Assembly: GCF_009766005.1 (NCBI RefSeq)
Contig: NZ_LMUK01000046.1
Coordinates: 191,687 to 255,686 of the forward strand
Source: Bradyrhizobium sp. S69
GTDB taxonomy: Bacteria > Pseudomonadota > Alphaproteobacteria > Rhizobiales > Xanthobacteraceae
Reading direction: 5' to 3'
Length of the DNA stretch: 64,000 nucleotides
Shown: positions 9,368 to 17,519 of the stretch, piece by piece
Numbering within the stretch: the first letter of the stretch is position 1
Layout: every line of letters starts with the position of its first letter
Notes under the pieces: model-generated
Told to the model about the DNA's origin: nothing
The model's input: only the letters and a program-made list of their open reading frames with translations
Database searches by the model: none
Made by a program: the position numbers and the translations under genes

Positions 9368-9970
9368 TTACAGCTGCGTCTTGTAGCGCTCATAGACCAC
9401 GTCCTGGCCTTCCGGCTCGCCGAGGCTGGTTTGATCGTGGATCACCTGGCTGATGCTCGGCATCACCGAACGTTCGACCCGCTCGGTCGACCATAATTTC
9501 GAGCGCATCAGCGCCTTGCCGCAATGAAAATAGACCTCGCTCACGTCGATCCGCAGCACCGCACGCGGTGGCTTGCCGAACTCGACCATCGAGGCCAACA
9601 GATCCGGATCGGCCGACACCTTGCCCTTGCCGCCGACGCGCAAGGTCTCGTCGATGCCGGGCACGAAGAACACCAGATGCACGAAGCCTGAGCCCTCGAC
9701 GATGTTGCGAAAACTGTCGATCCGGTTGTTGCCGGAACGGTCCGGCATCAGCAGCGTGTTCGGACCGGCGATGCTGACAAAGCCCGGATTGCCGCCGCGC
9801 GGTGATGCATCGACGCTGCCGTCGGCGCCGGATGTCGCCAGCACGCAGAACGGCGACATCTCGATGAATTTTGCGGAATGGCGATCGATCGCCGGTCGCG
9901 CCTTCGCCAGCACGCGCGGCGTCGGCGCCGGGTAGATCGAGGCGAGGTCACATGCGGCAAGATCGGTCAA
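9368..9970 (-). CDS. Pyridoxamine 5'-phosphate oxidase-family FMN-binding protein (MSMEG_1061 type)
   Basis: 200-aa flavin-binding split-barrel protein. The core (about 35-150) has the family features FCVLATSGADGSVDASPRGG and LLMPDRSGNNRIDSFRNI, where FMN phosphate is bound. The C-terminal segment KLWSTERVERSVMPSISQVI is typical of the 200-aa MSMEG_1061-type subgroup, not of true PdxH. Substrate unknown; such proteins are often annotated as pyridoxamine oxidase without that activity. It is monocistronic. Confidence 0.85.
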   Translation of the reverse strand: MTDLAACDLASIYPAPTPRVLAKARPAIDRHSAKFIEMSPFCVLATSGADGSVDASPRGGNPGFVSIAGPNTLLMPDRSGNNRIDSFRNIVEGSGFVHLVFFVPGIDETLRVGGKGKVSADPDLLASMVEFGKPPRAVLRIDVSEVYFHCGKALMRSKLWSTERVERSVMPSISQVIHDQTSLGEPEGQDVVYERYKTQL

Positions 9971-10053
9971 GGGCGGTCTCCGGGAAGAAGGCGTCGTGAC
10001 CTCTCCAGCTTACATCGCAGCGGCCGTCATCGCAATGTCACGGCGGCCGCCGT

Positions 10054-10491
10054 CTATCGCTTGCGCCACGGCCAGTCGATCACCCCGGCGCAATACAGTG
10101 CCCACCAGACGATGATGGGCTGAAACGCCAGGCGCGGCCCGTGATAATACCAAGAGTTGGTGATATGCGGCAGTTCGATGCCGTCGATTGCATGCTTGAA
10201 ATTGGCCGGCCACACGCAGATCGCATAGGCGGCGAACGCCACGCCTGCCCACCAGCGCAGCGGCGTCGTCACGAGGGCGACCGCGCCCGCAAGCTCGCAC
10301 AGCCCGGTGACGAAGATGATTTGCGGCGCGAACGGCACCCATGACGGCGTAATCGCGAGCAACGCATCCGGCGCCAATAGATGCGCCATTCCGGCTGCCG
10401 CGAAAAACGCGGCGAGAACCCAGCGCATGATCGCGCGGGGAACGGCGGAACGATCGGGCTGGTGGTCGGAAGGCATTCCCGGCAGTAGCAT
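10054..10491 (-). CDS. DoxX-family integral membrane protein
   Basis: 145 aa with four probable transmembrane helices: AIMRWVLAAFFAAAGMAHLL, IIFVTGLCELAGAVALV, WWAGVAFAAYAICVW and a C-terminal helix around FQPIIVWWALYCAG. The motif FVTGLCELAGAVAL is typical of the DoxX/DoxX-like family. The start could be the ATG at 10491 or one slightly downstream; neither has a strong ribosome-binding site. Role in the inner membrane is unknown. It lies 38 bp downstream of the secreted protein gene at 10530-10883, so the two may share a transcript. Confidence 0.8.
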   Translation of the reverse strand: MLLPGMPSDHQPDRSAVPRAIMRWVLAAFFAAAGMAHLLAPDALLAITPSWVPFAPQIIFVTGLCELAGAVALVTTPLRWWAGVAFAAYAICVWPANFKHAIDGIELPHITNSWYYHGPRLAFQPIIVWWALYCAGVIDWPWRKR

Positions 10492-10529
10492 CTGCGGCGC
10501 GGTTGCGCCATCCGCTCAACTGACAAAAC

Positions 10530-10883
10530 TCACACCGCGTCGGCCGGCACGAAGCAAGAGATGATGATGCCGCCGCGATGGTGCACGTACCACACCACGG
10601 CTTCGCCGACCGGATTGCCGCGGTCGCGGATGATGGCGTGGTCCGGCACCGGCATCCATTCGCCTTCGATTGGCACCCAATAGGCGCCGCCGCGAAAATC
10701 ATATTCGGTGCGATGACCGTCGGCGATGTCGCAACAGGGCACACCGTTCGGCGCCACCACGCCTTTGAACCAGGCGCGGATGTCCGGCGGCACGTTTTCA
10801 TATTGTCCGTTGTCGAAGGCGAACGCCGCGCCCGTCAGCGCGGATAACCACGCGAGCAACGCGATCTGCGCGAACCGTCGCAT
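10530..10883 (-). CDS. Secreted hypothetical protein, 117 aa
   Basis: Signal peptide MRRFAQIALLAWLSALTGAA, cleaved near AFAFDNGQ. The mature domain of about 95 residues includes CCDIADGHRTEYDFRGGAYW and RGGIIISCF. The adjacent Cys pair after GVP and the later Cys might bind metal or form a disulfide. The ATG at 10883 is chosen because GGAGGG lies 6 bp before it. I recognise this as a conserved rhizobial hypothetical type, with no assigned function. Likely periplasmic. Confidence 0.75.
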   Translation of the reverse strand: MRRFAQIALLAWLSALTGAAFAFDNGQYENVPPDIRAWFKGVVAPNGVPCCDIADGHRTEYDFRGGAYWVPIEGEWMPVPDHAIIRDRGNPVGEAVVWYVHHRGGIIISCFVPADAV

Positions 10884-11076
10884 GCGACCCTCCATAGGGT
10901 TCGTTTCTTGTCGGGGCGTACTAAATTTGCGCCACGAATCGCATGATTGAACGCGAAGTGGCTGCGGCTGTCGTGCGGAAAAAATGAGCGATGCGCGGCC
11001 GCAGCGAATTGATGCGGTGCGAAGATCGGCGCTTGCTGTTCGGCGTGACGTTGCGCCTTGCGAGCCTCAGCGCGCC

Positions 11077-12150
11077 TCACATCGTGCGTTGCGGCGCGGT
11101 CTGCAGCAATTCCCGCAACTGGCTTGCGTAGAATTTTGCGTTACCGGTGGTGAGATGACCGCGGGTCTCGGTGCTCGCCGGGACGAGATATAGCCGGCCG
11201 TTCCTGATGCGCTGGATCGCCGCATCCGTGACGCCGGTCTCCGGCGGATTGCGCTCATCGTCGGCCGCGTTGATCGCGAGCAGCGTCGCCTGGATTTTTT
11301 CCATCTCGGCGGCGGCATCGTAATCATGCGAGGCCTCCCACTGATAGATGTAGTCGTTGGCATCGGCGGTAACAGGCAAAGCCAGTTGATCGTCGACCAA
11401 CTTGTCGGCCTGCGCTGCGGTCGGCGCCTGCATCTGATAGGCCAAGGTGCCGCCGGCCGATGCAAACCGGTAAGCGCTGATGGCATATTTCATCATGCGC
11501 GGCTGCGTGGTGTATCGGCCCTCGTTATAATCGGGATCGTTGCGGATGGTTTCGATCATCATCCGCCGCAGCATCCAGTTGCGCGCCGCCATCGCGGTCG
11601 GCTGCGACGCCATCGGCACCAGCACGTCCATGAAGTCGGGGTATTTCACGCCCCACAGCCAGGTGTGCATGCCGCCCATCGAATTGCCGATCACGAGCCG
11701 CAAATGCTTGATGCCGAGGCCCTCCCTGACCAGGCGATATTGCGCGTCGACCATGTCGGCATAGTCATAGCGCGGGAATGCCGTCTTCATGGCGTCGGAG
11801 GGCTTTGAGGATTGGCCGTGGCCGAGCCCGTCCGGAATGATGATGTAATATTTCGCGGCATCGAGCGGCTGGCCGGCGCCGAACAATTCGCCCGCGAAGG
11901 TCGGCGTCAGCAGGCTGGCCGACGAGCCGCCGGAGCCGTGCAGCACCAGGACCGGCTGGCCGGTCGGCTCGCCGATCGTGATGTAGTGCAGCCGCAGTTC
12001 CGGCATCGTCTCGCCGGTGTGGAACTTGAAGTCGCCGGCAATCCAGTCGCCCGGTTTCGGCGCGGGATAATCGGCCGCGCGCGCGGCGGGGGACGTCATG
12101 GCCAACACCATCGCACAACCGATTGCAAGCGCCGCACGTGAAAGCTCCAT
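11077..12150 (-). CDS. Exported alpha/beta hydrolase (MetX/homoserine acetyltransferase-like fold)
   Basis: 357-aa protein with a signal peptide (MELSRAALAIGCAMVLAMTS, cleaved after ARA). The alpha/beta hydrolase fold has the oxyanion region LVLHGSGGSSAS and the nucleophile elbow IGNSMGGMHTW (Ser nucleophile). A late acid lies in LAINAADDERNPPE and the likely catalytic His in ETRGHLTT. The GNSMGGMHTW elbow and overall length resemble the MetX superfamily, but the signal peptide argues against a biosynthetic acetyltransferase; a periplasmic esterase or hydrolase is more likely. The start at 12150 is where the signal peptide begins. Confidence 0.85.
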   Translation of the reverse strand: MELSRAALAIGCAMVLAMTSPAARAADYPAPKPGDWIAGDFKFHTGETMPELRLHYITIGEPTGQPVLVLHGSGGSSASLLTPTFAGELFGAGQPLDAAKYYIIIPDGLGHGQSSKPSDAMKTAFPRYDYADMVDAQYRLVREGLGIKHLRLVIGNSMGGMHTWLWGVKYPDFMDVLVPMASQPTAMAARNWMLRRMMIETIRNDPDYNEGRYTTQPRMMKYAISAYRFASAGGTLAYQMQAPTAAQADKLVDDQLALPVTADANDYIYQWEASHDYDAAAEMEKIQATLLAINAADDERNPPETGVTDAAIQRIRNGRLYLVPASTETRGHLTTGNAKFYASQLRELLQTAPQRTM

Positions 12151-12191
12151 GATACGTCTCCCATGGCCGCGGGAATACCAGCGTGTTGCGC

Positions 12192-12437
12192 TTAAGTCTT
12201 GTCCTCGATATCGGTTTCGGGACGGTCGCTGCCGGCGGCGGTCTCGGTGTGCCATTTGCCATCGGCGGTCTCGTATTCGATCGCCTCGGTGCGGCCCGGC
12301 ACGCGCTGCTCGGCGGCAACCCGCTTGGCGGCGGCAAGGGCTGTGGCATGGGTCGCGAACGGCTCCGAAAACACGCCATCGACGGTATAGGCCCAGCCGC
12401 CGTCATGCTGAACGATCTTGTAGGTGACGTGGGACAT
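12192..12437 (-). CDS. DUF2188-like small protein
   Basis: 81-aa cytosolic protein. The sequence YKIVQHDGGWAYTVDGVFSE...THATALAAAKRVAAEQ fits the DUF2188 pattern, in which a short beta-hairpin domain with a GGWxV core is followed by an alanine-rich helix. The start at 12437 gives the whole domain; a much longer upstream reading frame is non-coding in character. Function unknown. It lies 41 bp upstream of the hydrolase gene on the same strand and could be co-transcribed with it. Confidence 0.8.
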   Translation of the reverse strand: MSHVTYKIVQHDGGWAYTVDGVFSEPFATHATALAAAKRVAAEQRVPGRTEAIEYETADGKWHTETAAGSDRPETDIEDKT

Positions 12438-12582
12438 GCTGGAACTCGCTTTTTGCTGGCGTCGCGCGGCGACAGGGGTGAAGCCGTACGGTATTCTATG
12501 ACAAAATCGGCCGCGATGTAGGATTTTACGCGTCCTCGATCGTCCTCGAGACAGGCAAGCCGTTCCGGCAGAGGAGAGAACC

Positions 12583-12849
12583 ATGTGCCGCAACATCAAG
12601 ACGCTGTTCAATTTCGAGCCGCCGGCAACGCACGCCGAAATCCACGCTTCGGCGCTGCAATTCGTGCGCAAGCTTTCCGGGTTCAACTCGCCGTCGCAGG
12701 CCAATGCCGAAGCGTTCAACCGCGCGGTCTCCGAAGTTTCCGATAGCGCGCGCCGGCTGCTGCAAGCGCTGCAAACCAACGCCCCGGCGCGCGACCGCGA
12801 CATCGAAGCCGAGAAGGCGCGGGAACGCTCAAGACTGCGGTTCGGGTAA
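12583..12849 (+). CDS. DUF2277 family protein
   Basis: 88-aa protein starting MCRNIKTLFNFEPPAT, the hallmark of the DUF2277 family, followed by ASALQFVRKLSGFNSPSQAN and a charged helical C-terminus. GAGGAGAGAACC precedes the ATG. The family is widespread and uncharacterised; members are cytosolic. It is divergent from the DUF2188-like gene. Confidence 0.9.
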   Translation: MCRNIKTLFNFEPPATHAEIHASALQFVRKLSGFNSPSQANAEAFNRAVSEVSDSARRLLQALQTNAPARDRDIEAEKARERSRLRFG

Positions 12850-12945
12850 TCGCGGAACCGCCTGCCAGCGTGATCTGGCTCACGGTACGACGCGGCGGCG
12901 ACGCCCATGATGGCGGGCAGTTTTGTCGGCCATCGGAGCAGAGCC

Positions 12946-13143
12946 ATGAATCCCACCAGCGGACTGAGAATGAGCGCGATCTTTTTCACGGTGTTCTGGA
13001 CCGTAGGCATGCTGTGGTGGCGCGGCACGCTACAGCCCGCCAGCGTCGTCCTCACCGTGATCGGCGGCAGCATTGCCGGCTATCTCTGGTATCGCCTGAT
13101 GCGGCGATGGGTCGTCCGCCAGACATCGCGGGCAAGTGACTGA
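12946..13143 (+). CDS. Small membrane protein, 65 aa
   Basis: Two predicted helices (MSAIFFTVFWTVGMLWW and VVLTVIGGSIAGYLWYRLM) with a basic C-terminal end, so probably an inner-membrane hairpin protein. The ATG at 12946 follows GGAGCAGAGCC; an in-frame ATG at 12907 would add 13 hydrophilic residues. No family recognised. Confidence 0.6.
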   Translation: MNPTSGLRMSAIFFTVFWTVGMLWWRGTLQPASVVLTVIGGSIAGYLWYRLMRRWVVRQTSRASD

Positions 13144-13202
13144 CCAAAGACGTGGTGCCGGGGGCAGCGGCGGATGTCGCCGCGCCCCGCCATCACGGCT
13201 GC

Positions 13203-13736
13203 TTAGGATTGCTTCTTGTCCTTGTGTTTCTTCTTTTTCTTCTCGCGACGATCGTCGTCATCGTCTTCGTCAGCGGGCTCGCTCGCCTCCGCATCGTGCA
13301 GCGCGGCCAGCGCTTCCTGCTCCGCAGCGGCCCGCTCCGCGGCCTCGCGCTCGGCGGCTTCACGCGCGCGCCGGTGATCCTCCCACGCATCGAAAATCAG
13401 GTGCAGCCACGGCATCACCTGCTCGATTGACGGCAATTGGCCGGGCGGCCCCGGCTCGCCGCGCGGTCCGGCCTGGCCGTTCACGCCCGGTTTGCCCTGT
13501 GGCCCGGCTTCGCCACGCGCGCCCGCTTCGCCCTTGAGGCCGGGCTTGCCCTGCGCTCCGGCCTCGCCGCGCTTGCCGGCCGGCCCGGCCTTGCCCGGTA
13601 GACCGGGCTTGCCGCGCGGCCCTTCCGGGCCGGGCCTGCCCGGATGTCCCTGAGGTCCCGGCTCGCCCGGACGTCCGCGCGGGCCTTGCGGGCCGGCTGT
13701 TCGTGATCTGGTCGTGCTGTCGTCGGCCACGTGCAT
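13203..13736 (-). CDS. Collagen-like triple-helix repeat protein with coiled-coil tail
   Basis: 177 aa. From G15 to G99 every third residue is Gly, giving 28 uninterrupted Gly-X-Y triplets rich in Pro, Lys, Arg and Glu (for example GPQGPRGRPGEPGPQG). After LPSIEQVMPWLHLIFDAWED comes an Ala/Glu/Arg helical stretch that could trimerise as a coiled coil. An Asp-rich run and a Lys-rich C-terminus (KKKKKHKDKK) follow. There is no signal peptide or anchor. A collagen triple helix in the cytoplasm is unusual. Function unknown; the highly charged tails suggest binding to nucleic acid or another polymer, which is inference. Confidence 0.88.
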   Translation of the reverse strand: MHVADDSTTRSRTAGPQGPRGRPGEPGPQGHPGRPGPEGPRGKPGLPGKAGPAGKRGEAGAQGKPGLKGEAGARGEAGPQGKPGVNGQAGPRGEPGPPGQLPSIEQVMPWLHLIFDAWEDHRRAREAAEREAAERAAAEQEALAALHDAEASEPADEDDDDDRREKKKKKHKDKKQS

Positions 13737-13863
13737 ACTCCCCGCTCAATCCGGGGCGTTTTTAGCAGACGTTCGATGACGGCAGCAATTAAGCTTGCCG
13801 CGCGAGGGGATTCATCAACAGCAAGATCAATGGCACGGGATCGCGCCGCATCCCGGATCAGCT

Positions 13864-14115
13864 CTAGTCGGCCGGCGCGGGGACATCGATCCCGTCGGTC
13901 GTATACAGCCGGATCTTGTTGCGCATGGTGCGCACCGACAGCCCGAGCACGCGCGCGGCGCGGGTCCGGTTGCCGTCGCAGCGCGCCAGCGTCTGCAACA
14001 CCAGTTCGCGCTCGACCTCGCCGACGGTGGCGCCGATCAAGAACGGCACGATTTCGTTCGGGGTGAGTGAAGAAGCCGGAACTTCCGGCGCATATAGTGT
14101 GGACTCGTAAGCCAT
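13864..14115 (-). CDS. Fis-type HTH mini-regulator
   Basis: 83-aa protein ending in a Fis/NtrC-type HTH (VERELVLQTLARCDGNRTRAARVLGLSVRTMRNKI). The NRTRAARVLG and RTMRNKI segments are the recognition helices seen at the C-terminus of NtrC/FlbD-type activators, here without receiver or AAA+ domain. The start at 14115 (MAYEST) is preferred over 14160 because the extra residues are not domain-like. Likely DNA-binding protein of unknown regulon. Confidence 0.82.
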   Translation of the reverse strand: MAYESTLYAPEVPASSLTPNEIVPFLIGATVGEVERELVLQTLARCDGNRTRAARVLGLSVRTMRNKIRLYTTDGIDVPAPAD

Positions 14116-14260
14116 CGATATCTCCCGATCAACGCTCGCCCCAGTCGTGGGCGGAAACATCGAGAATGAACAACCCCCAGCAGCCTCAGCGACCGTGTGC
14201 GGAGTCGGTTAACAGAATCCTAACGCGGGCGGCAGGCGCGGAAATACCCTGACCGCGACA

Positions 14261-15028
14261 CTAAATCGCCCGATAGCCGCCATCCGCCATCACAATGGAA
14301 CCGGTGACGTAGCTCGACAGATCGGAGGCCAGGAACAACGCCGGCCCGACGATATCTTCCGGCTTGCCGGCGCGGCCGAGCGGGGTGTGATCGATGAAGA
14401 TCTTCACCAGCTCCTGGTTGGTGGCGCGCACATGCGCGTTGAGCGGCGTTTCGATCAGCCCGGGCCCGATGGCGTTGACGCGCACGCCGTCCTTGCCGAG
14501 GTCGGCGGCCAGCGCCTTGGTGAAGCCGAGCACGCCGTGCTTCGACGCCGTATAGGCCGGCGAGTTCGGCGTGCGCACATGCACAAAGGACTGGATCGAG
14601 CCGATATTGACGATGCGGCCCTTGCTGGCGCGCAACGGCGCCAGAAACGCGTGCGTGACGTTGAAGGTGCCGTTGAGATTGATCGCCATGATGTCCTGCC
14701 AATCCTTCAGCACCGCGTCGGGCTCCGCGGTGAAGGCGTTGCGGCGGTTGATGCCGGCATTGTTGACGAGGATCGAGACCCGCCCGACCTGGTCGGCGAC
14801 TTTTTTGGCCACCGCGATGCAGTCATCGTGGCTGGCGACATCGAGGGCGAAGCTGTCAGCCTTGCCGCCGGCCTTGCGGATTTCTCCGGCCACTTCGGTC
14901 GCCGCCGCTTCGTTGAGGTCGAGCAGCACGACATGGGCGCCTTCGCGCGCGTAACCGAGGGCGATCGCGCGGCCGATGCCGGAAGCCGCACCGGTGACGA
15001 CGGCGATGTGATTTTCGAGAAGCGGCAT
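14261..15028 (-). CDS. SDR-family NAD(P)-dependent oxidoreductase
   Basis: 255-aa classical short-chain dehydrogenase. It has the cofactor motif TGAASGIG (about 12-19), NNAG (about 88), the catalytic Ser in NIGSIQS, Tyr and Lys in YTASKHG, and the late motif IETPLN. KduD/gluconate 5-dehydrogenase-like features suggest a sugar or polyol substrate, but this is uncertain. The start at 15028 begins just before the first beta-strand; the in-frame upstream extension is His/Arg-rich and not conserved in type. Confidence 0.9.
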   Translation of the reverse strand: MPLLENHIAVVTGAASGIGRAIALGYAREGAHVVLLDLNEAAATEVAGEIRKAGGKADSFALDVASHDDCIAVAKKVADQVGRVSILVNNAGINRRNAFTAEPDAVLKDWQDIMAINLNGTFNVTHAFLAPLRASKGRIVNIGSIQSFVHVRTPNSPAYTASKHGVLGFTKALAADLGKDGVRVNAIGPGLIETPLNAHVRATNQELVKIFIDHTPLGRAGKPEDIVGPALFLASDLSSYVTGSIVMADGGYRAI

Positions 15029-15192
15029 GGCGGTTTCCTCTGCTTTTGGTTTTTGATTTTGCCAGAGGATAGCGCGCAAGGTCGGCAAAGCCAACGGGCC
15101 ACGCCGCCGCGCAGACCATGCATGCGCGTGGGCGTGCGGATGGTTCAATCGAAAAGCGAACCGTCATCGGGAAGCTACGAAGGTATCTCGGA

Positions 15193-15331
15193 CGTCATCC
15201 CCGGGGTGAACGCAATTGCGTTCACCCGTGAGGTGCGCGCTCTTTCTTGCGCGCCTCGAAGGATGGCCGCACGCACGACGCTGAACACCATCCTTCGAGA
15301 CGCGGCGAAGACGCCGCTCCTCAGGATGACG
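15193..15331. repeat. Intergenic palindromic repeat, family A (copy 1)
   Basis: The element opens with CGTCATCCCCGG, contains GAACGCAATTGCGTTC, and closes with CTCAGGATGACG, the inverted copy of its start. It fills much of the 434-bp gap between the SDR and J-domain genes; no gene is seen in the rest of that gap. Other copies are at 23203, 24863, 27057, 41711, 52893 and 56626. Confidence 0.9.
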
Positions 15332-15462
15332 ATGTGCTTGGATCTGTGCCCAGGGCAGTTCCTGGAGCTAATTCATCTTCACGACAGTTTAGATCAAACT
15401 GCAAGCAACCGAAACGCTGCGGCGGTTTGTGCGTTGGACTGCTTCGACATCGGGGCACCACC

Positions 15463-15936
15463 ATGGACAGTCAACTCAAGGCCTGGAAGTTGCGCGCCGA
15501 CCGCTTCTGGTCCGCGGCGTCAGGCGATTATCGCGACGCCACCCAACTCGCCGCCGATATCGCCGGCAGCGGCGCGGACGAAGCGCTGCGGCAGGCGGCG
15601 GCGCAGGCGCTGCCGAGCCTGCGCAACGCCATGCTCGCACGCGCCGACCGCAGCACGCGGGACCTCGCCAGGCGCCGCCTCAGCGTGGTTCGCGATCTGC
15701 TGCATGCACTGAGCGCGACGCCATTCGGCAAGCGCGGCCACGCGCCGGCGCCGCTGACGCCGCAAGAGCACCACCGGCAGATGCTCGGATTGCCGTTCGG
15801 CCGCCGCCTCTCGGTGCCGGAGATCCAGCAGGCCTACAAGCGCGCCGCCAAGACCAGCCACCCGGACGGTGGCGGCAGTGTGCGGGATTTCGTCCGCCTG
15901 TCCGCCGCCCGCGACGCGCTGATCAAGGAGAAGTAA
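15463..15936 (+). CDS. J-domain-like protein
   Basis: 157 aa. The C-terminal 55 residues form a short J-like domain with the diagnostic HPD motif (KTSHPDGGGS) after a helix (VPEIQQAYKRAAK) and before a last helix (RLSAARDALI), so it could stimulate a DnaK ATPase. The N-terminal 95 residues are helical and Arg/Ala-rich, with no recognised domain. The start at 15463 is taken because the upstream in-frame sequence lies inside repeat A. Confidence 0.82.
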   Translation: MDSQLKAWKLRADRFWSAASGDYRDATQLAADIAGSGADEALRQAAAQALPSLRNAMLARADRSTRDLARRRLSVVRDLLHALSATPFGKRGHAPAPLTPQEHHRQMLGLPFGRRLSVPEIQQAYKRAAKTSHPDGGGSVRDFVRLSAARDALIKEK

Positions 15937-16029
15937 GCGCGATCGGCGCCAAGCGTTCAGGGACGCGACGCGCGCGATATTTTTCGGATCAACTTGTCAA
16001 ACAGCGTATCGATGACGAGCGGGCTCTCT

Positions 16030-16217
16030 TACCCTCCCCTGGAGGGGGAGGGTCGACGCGCCCCGGCGACGCGCAGCGTCGTCCGGAAGCGGCGGGGTGG
16101 GGTGGCGGCGCGGCGGATAACGATAGTTGGCGCTCCACTCGGAGTTACTCCACCCCACCCCGTCTCACATTTCGCTGCGCTCAATATGAGCCGACCCTCC
16201 CCCTCCAGGGGAGGGTA
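16030..16217. repeat. Large palindromic repeat, family B (copy 1)
   Basis: The arms TACCCTCCCCTGGAGGGGGA and TCCCCCTCCAGGGGAGGGTA are inverted copies, and CGGGGTGGGGTGG/CCACCCCACCCCG form a second nested arm pair. It lies in the 970-bp gene-free stretch after the J-domain gene. Confidence 0.9.
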
Positions 16218-16225
16218 AGCGCACA

Positions 16226-16790
16226 CTTCCGCATTCTCGCGACACGCTGCGCCCGAGTCTTGCAAACTCATTTGCCCCCAAAACAAAGAGGGCGCAGGCG
16301 ACCCTCAAGAGAGGGCGCAGGGAAGACCGGGTGCGCGCTGCACCCGCGGTCTCGTGTGCAAACATGCGTATAAAAAACGCACACGAGCATACAGGTTCAG
16401 CGGAAACACTCCGGCCTTCCCTGCGCGATGGTTTTACAGCTTATTCCGTGCTCTCCCCGGTGAGACCAGAGCTTGTTTGTCACCGTCGCCCTCAAGAAGC
16501 GTGAGCTTCTTGCGAACTTGACACCAGCCATTGGGGCGTCAGGACCACACGGCTTCGCCGTCCGCGAACGCTTGCGATCGTCTTTCGCAAACCTCGCGTC
16601 CACCGCATCCCACCGCGCGTTTCGTGACGTGCGCAACGCCCCTCTCGTCGGGCGGGACGCACGCAATACGCAACTGAGTTGGGTCAAAAACAAAGCGGAA
16701 TATTTTTCGCGAGGGGGCTGGACAGGTTTTGCCGCACGCGAGGTGATTTGCCCGACGGGTTGTTTTGTCGCAGCCACGGCCATCGATTTG
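16226..16790. repeat. Structured non-coding element, probably a multicopy Bradyrhizobium repeat
   Basis: A stretch of about 565 bp with several strong hairpins and no convincing gene. AGACC-GGGTGC pairs with GCACCC-GC-GGTCT near 16327-16352, CTCGTGTGC with GCACACGAG near 16351-16388, CAAGAAGC with GCTTCTTG near 16493, and TTGCGA with TCGCAA near 16572. I recall similar sequence as a recurrent intergenic element in Bradyrhizobium genomes, often mis-annotated as short hypothetical proteins. That recollection is not verified here. The remaining 16791-16906 holds the leader of the next gene. Confidence 0.6.
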
Positions 16791-16906
16791 CCCTTGCGTG
16801 TGGCGACGCATAACCCGCCGCGCTGGCGCGGGCAGGCGTCATTTAACCGGAACAAATCCGCGCGTCGCGGTTTATCGCCAACGCCTCCAAAAATCGGGAG
16901 ATTTCG

Positions 16907-17200
16907 ATGAATCTGGCAAGGATGATGTTGGCTGGCGCCATGCTCGCGGCCGTCCCCTCGATGACCCTGGCACAGCAATCGCTCAACGGTACGATCACCA
17001 GGATCGATCGGCTCAACGGGACCATCGCCGTGAGGCAGCCCCAAAGCGGCACCGTCGGCGCCAATGGCGGCGGCGCCACCGATCAACAATTCAAGGCCCC
17101 GGTGGCCCTGCTGGACAGCGTGCACGCCGGCGACAAGATCGGATTCACCGTGAGCGAAACCGGCGGCAACAAGACGATTACGAAAATCGACAAGCAGTAG
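16907..17200 (+). CDS. Periplasmic CusF-like small protein
   Basis: 97 aa with a signal peptide (MNLARMMLAGAMLAAVPSM, cleaved after LAQ). The mature part looks like a small OB-fold of the CusF/copper-binding type: GTITRIDRLNGTIAV, then LLDSVHAGDKIGFTVSE and KTITKIDKQ. It lacks the Trp and Met-x-Met ligands that bind Cu(I) in CusF, so metal binding is doubtful. A CGGGAGATTTCG ribosome-binding region precedes the ATG. Monocistronic. Confidence 0.72.
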   Translation: MNLARMMLAGAMLAAVPSMTLAQQSLNGTITRIDRLNGTIAVRQPQSGTVGANGGGATDQQFKAPVALLDSVHAGDKIGFTVSETGGNKTITKIDKQ

Positions 17201-17276
17201 GTTGCGGGTTGCAACGCCGCAGCCTTTGCTTTGAGCGAAAGTTCGCTTCGCATGAGCCCATGAGTTCGTCATGCCC

Positions 17277-17355
17277 GGCCTTGTGCCGGGCATCCACGTC
17301 TGACTGAACTTAAGCAAGCAAGACGTGGATGGCCGGGACAAGCCCGGCCATGACG
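17277..17355. repeat. Palindromic repeat, family C (copy 1)
   Basis: CGTCATGCCCGGCCTTGTGC...ACGTC is followed by the inverted arm GACGTGGATGGCCGGGACAAG...CATGACG. It occupies part of the 319-bp gap between two secreted-protein genes. Further copies are at 17978 and 36454. Confidence 0.9.
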
Positions 17356-17519
17356 ATGGAGCTATTTCAGCAGCCCGGAAACCGCCGAAAGCAACAGCGC
17401 GACATCGGCGCCACACCTACAATCTCTATCATTCCGCACGCCTCGCGGACATATCAACGCGGCCGCCCATCCGCTAGATTGGCACGATTCGTTTGCCCGT
17501 CATCTTCCGGAGAATTACC

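Noticed and set aside
13450..13700. Regular short repeats that might suggest a CRISPR array or microsatellite
   Set aside because: The period is 9 bp and in frame with Gly-X-Y codons of the collagen-like gene; there are no spacers.
16473..16910. 145-aa frame in the structured element
   Set aside because: Lies in a hairpin-rich region, has mixed low-quality composition and ends where the next gene begins; more likely a chance frame in a repeat.
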